Source: Fibrobacter sp. UWB11 (GTDB lineage Bacteria > Fibrobacterota > Fibrobacteria > Fibrobacterales > Fibrobacteraceae). From it: a stretch of 64,000 nucleotides of DNA. The notes under the pieces are model-generated. The model did not search any database. It saw only the letters and a list, made by a program, of their open reading frames with translations, and was not told the DNA's origin. Location: assembly GCF_900143015.1 (NCBI RefSeq), contig NZ_FSRT01000001.1, positions 1,612,001-1,676,000 of the forward strand, read 5' to 3'. Numbering within the stretch: the first letter of the stretch is position 1; the number at the start of each line of letters is the position of its first letter. Shown here one piece after another: positions 62,529 to 64,000 of this stretch. The position numbers and the translations under genes are program-made.

Positions 62529-63478
62529 TTGTGAACAGCGTCTACATCGAAATCACGAACGTTTGCAATCTGAATTGCAGCTTTTGCCCATGCGGAACCA
62601 CCGCAAGTAACGCGAATACTGCAGACAACAGATTTGCGGCAAACAATTCGTCGATTTCCGCAAATCGCGCGTTCATGAACTCCAAGATGTTCGAGGATTG
62701 CATCGCTACCGCTCAAGAAATCGGAGCCACCAACGTATACTTTCACGTTCTCGGGGAGCCCACGCTCCACCCCGGCTTTGCGCATTACGTCAAGAAGTTA
62801 GAACAAACGCCATTAAAGCTAACGCTCACGACAAACGGAACCACCATTGAGCGCACTGGCCGCCAAATTCTCACAAGCCCCGCTGTTCGCCAAGTCAACT
62901 TTTCAACACACGCCTACGCCGAGCTCCCCCGCGAAAGTGCTGAGCGTTATTTGCAAAACGTCCTAGATTTCTGTAGTCTCGCGATTGTCGAGCGCCCCGA
63001 CCTCTACATCAATTTACGCTTGTGGAACGTCGGCGCAGACGAAGTCACGCCGTGGAACAGCTACATGCTAAAGCGCATCCACAAGACATTCGGTGTCGAA
63101 GTCACACCAGGGCATTTCTGCAGCCGCCACAAAAGTTTCAATATCACCGGTCGCCTCTACCTGCACGAAGACACAAGATTTGAATGGCCTAAGCCAGACG
63201 AAAGAACAAGCAAGGTCCCTGAGCCTGCCGAAGGGCCTCATCATCCTGTTGGCACATGTCGCGCGCTCGATACGCATGTGGCAATTCTTCATAACGGCCG
63301 TGTGGTCGCCTGTTGCCTCGATCATAGCGGACAAATTACACTCGGCCACATTGGTGAACAAAGCCTTGCCGAAATTTTAGAAGGTCCGCTAGCTCACAAC
63401 ATCCGCGAAGGATTTGCGCAGCACGAACTACGCCATCCCTTCTGTCAAAATTGCAATTTCTGCAAACGGTTTAAATAA
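62525..63478 (+). CDS. Radical SAM/SPASM-type protein
   Basis: Protein of 317 residues. CNLNCSFC near residue 12 gives the radical SAM cluster (Cys-x3-Cys-x2-Cys), followed by HVLGEPTLHPGF (the GEP motif) and LTTNGTTI. Residues about 195-317 hold a SPASM-like C-terminal region (GTCRALDTHVAILHNGRVVACCLDHSG, GHIGEQSLAEILEGPLAHNIREGF, FCQNCNFCKRF) with cysteines for an auxiliary cluster. Not obviously the same group as the rSAM enzyme at 9508. Its start codon overlaps the dus stop (ATGA), so a tRNA-related or general cofactor role is possible. Substrate unknown. Ribosome site GAGGGG is inside the dus gene. Confidence 0.8.
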   Translation: MIVNSVYIEITNVCNLNCSFCPCGTTASNANTADNRFAANNSSISANRAFMNSKMFEDCIATAQEIGATNVYFHVLGEPTLHPGFAHYVKKLEQTPLKLTLTTNGTTIERTGRQILTSPAVRQVNFSTHAYAELPRESAERYLQNVLDFCSLAIVERPDLYINLRLWNVGADEVTPWNSYMLKRIHKTFGVEVTPGHFCSRHKSFNITGRLYLHEDTRFEWPKPDERTSKVPEPAEGPHHPVGTCRALDTHVAILHNGRVVACCLDHSGQITLGHIGEQSLAEILEGPLAHNIREGFAQHELRHPFCQNCNFCKRFK

Positions 63479-63490
63479 GCGGCATCAAAA

Positions 63491-63985
63491 TCAATAGCAG
63501 GTTTTGTCCGTCCTTGTCGCCCATTTTTTGAAAGCAACAAGAGCCTCGTTTCGCATAAAATGATCGCACTTGATAGCACGTTTTTCGTACGGCAAATCGA
63601 GTTGATCATAAATAAAGGAATCATCAAAGTCAATAGCGGCGGCATCGGCCTTGGTATTTGCGTAGCAGATTCGCTTGACACGCGCCCAGTAAAGCGCGCT
63701 TAGGCACATCGGGCAAGGTTCACAACTTGTATAAACCGTACAGCCTTCCAAGCTGAACGTTCCAAGTTTTGCGCAAGCATTGCGAATTGCAGTCACCTCG
63801 GCATGAGCCGTCGGATCGTTATTCGGAACCACATGGTTTGTACCCGTCGCCACAACTTCACCATCCTTGACAATTACGGCTCCAAACGGGCCACCACCTT
63901 CGTCAACGTTATCTACAGACAATTGAATCGCCATTTGCATAAAACGTTTGTCTTCATCCGTAATATTCTTCAATTCTTCTTGCAT
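63491..63985 (-). CDS. guaD: Guanine deaminase (CDA-fold, GuaD type)
   Basis: Zinc deaminase of 164 residues converting guanine to xanthine. It follows Bacillus subtilis GuaD closely: GGGPFGAVIVKDGEVV, the zinc motif HAEVTAIRNACAKLG with catalytic Glu, TSCEPCPMCLSALYWAR with the second and third zinc cysteines, and DAAAIDFDDSFIYDQLD near the end, including the domain-swapped C-terminal segment. Nearby nucleotide enzymes such as CMP deaminases share the zinc motifs, but the FDDSFIY block favours GuaD. AAGGAG ribosome site before ATG 63985, at the right edge of the window; convergent with the radical SAM gene 13 bp away. Confidence 0.9.
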   Translation of the reverse strand: MQEELKNITDEDKRFMQMAIQLSVDNVDEGGGPFGAVIVKDGEVVATGTNHVVPNNDPTAHAEVTAIRNACAKLGTFSLEGCTVYTSCEPCPMCLSALYWARVKRICYANTKADAAAIDFDDSFIYDQLDLPYEKRAIKCDHFMRNEALVAFKKWATRTDKTCY

Positions 63986-64000
63986 AAAAACTCCTTTACC

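Overview
The window comes from a Fibrobacter-type chromosome (phylum Fibrobacterota, close to the rumen genus Fibrobacter). The diagnostic signs are two proteins with the Fibrobacter major paralogous domain (TIGR02145/FISUMP type), four tandem members of the large TIGR02171-type Fibrobacter paralogous family, poly-serine linkers between extracellular modules, a GH8 endoglucanase, and C-terminal sorting-like domains (type IX secretion / 'basic terminal domain' style) on secreted proteins. No rRNA, tRNA, CRISPR array, phage or transposase gene was found. All family names rest on motif reading alone; no database search was run.

Layout. 0.1-5.8 kb: PDZ-thioredoxin lipid-exposed or periplasmic protein, small outer-membrane protein, dihydroorotate dehydrogenase; divergent M20 peptidase and sirtuin; a zinc-ribbon/FISUMP protein. 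5.9-11.3 kb (minus): a compact operon of a putative lipoprotein with repeated Tyr-Gly-Val motifs, a radical SAM/SPASM enzyme (resembling the TIGR04133/TIGR04134 rSAM/lipoprotein system), a NamZ-like muramidase, a YejE-like permease and an OppD-like ATPase. 11.4-20.1 kb: Omp85-like barrel (minus), then a plus-strand run of RND/MMPL exporter, class I aminotransferase, FHA-ABC transporter and transmembrane Ser/Thr kinase, joined partly by ATGA overlaps. 20.1-33.3 kb: mostly housekeeping genes (YraN, TPR/transglutaminase lipoprotein, YfcE, SpmA-SpmB fusion, EAL phosphodiesterase, an NrfD-like membrane protein, MntP, LigA). 33.3-44.4 kb (minus): FISUMP lipoprotein and its neighbour, an M6 metalloprotease and a five-module scaffold-like protein that share a Cys/Trp-rich module, and a GH8 endoglucanase. 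44.5-60.2 kb (minus): one long co-directional locus with an AlgX/AlgJ-like SGNH lipoprotein, a transglutaminase-like protein, four TIGR02171-type lipoproteins and a polytopic GT-C-like protein. 60.4-64 kb: TM2 protein, RdgB, Dus, radical SAM/SPASM protein, guanine deaminase.

Most notable signals. (1) The rSAM/lipoprotein pair with tandem AKYGVVY motifs, co-operonic with cell-wall recycling-type genes. (2) The four TIGR02171-type proteins read as three-part lipoproteins: a catalytically dead FGE/SUMF1-like domain, a TolB-like propeller, and a C-terminal domain with SGNH-hydrolase signatures; an AlgX-like protein lies in the same gene run, suggesting surface glycan acylation or deacylation. (3) Dispersed palindromic repeats of GTCAT...GGATCC/GCAATC type lie between genes and are also inserted in frame inside at least three coding genes (ABC ATPase, LigA, GT-C protein). 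A separate palindromic insertion has split an ancestral yejE/ATPase overlap. (4) A Cys/Trp module of unknown function occurs nine times in two secreted proteins, and their 3' ends and terminators are duplicated at DNA level.
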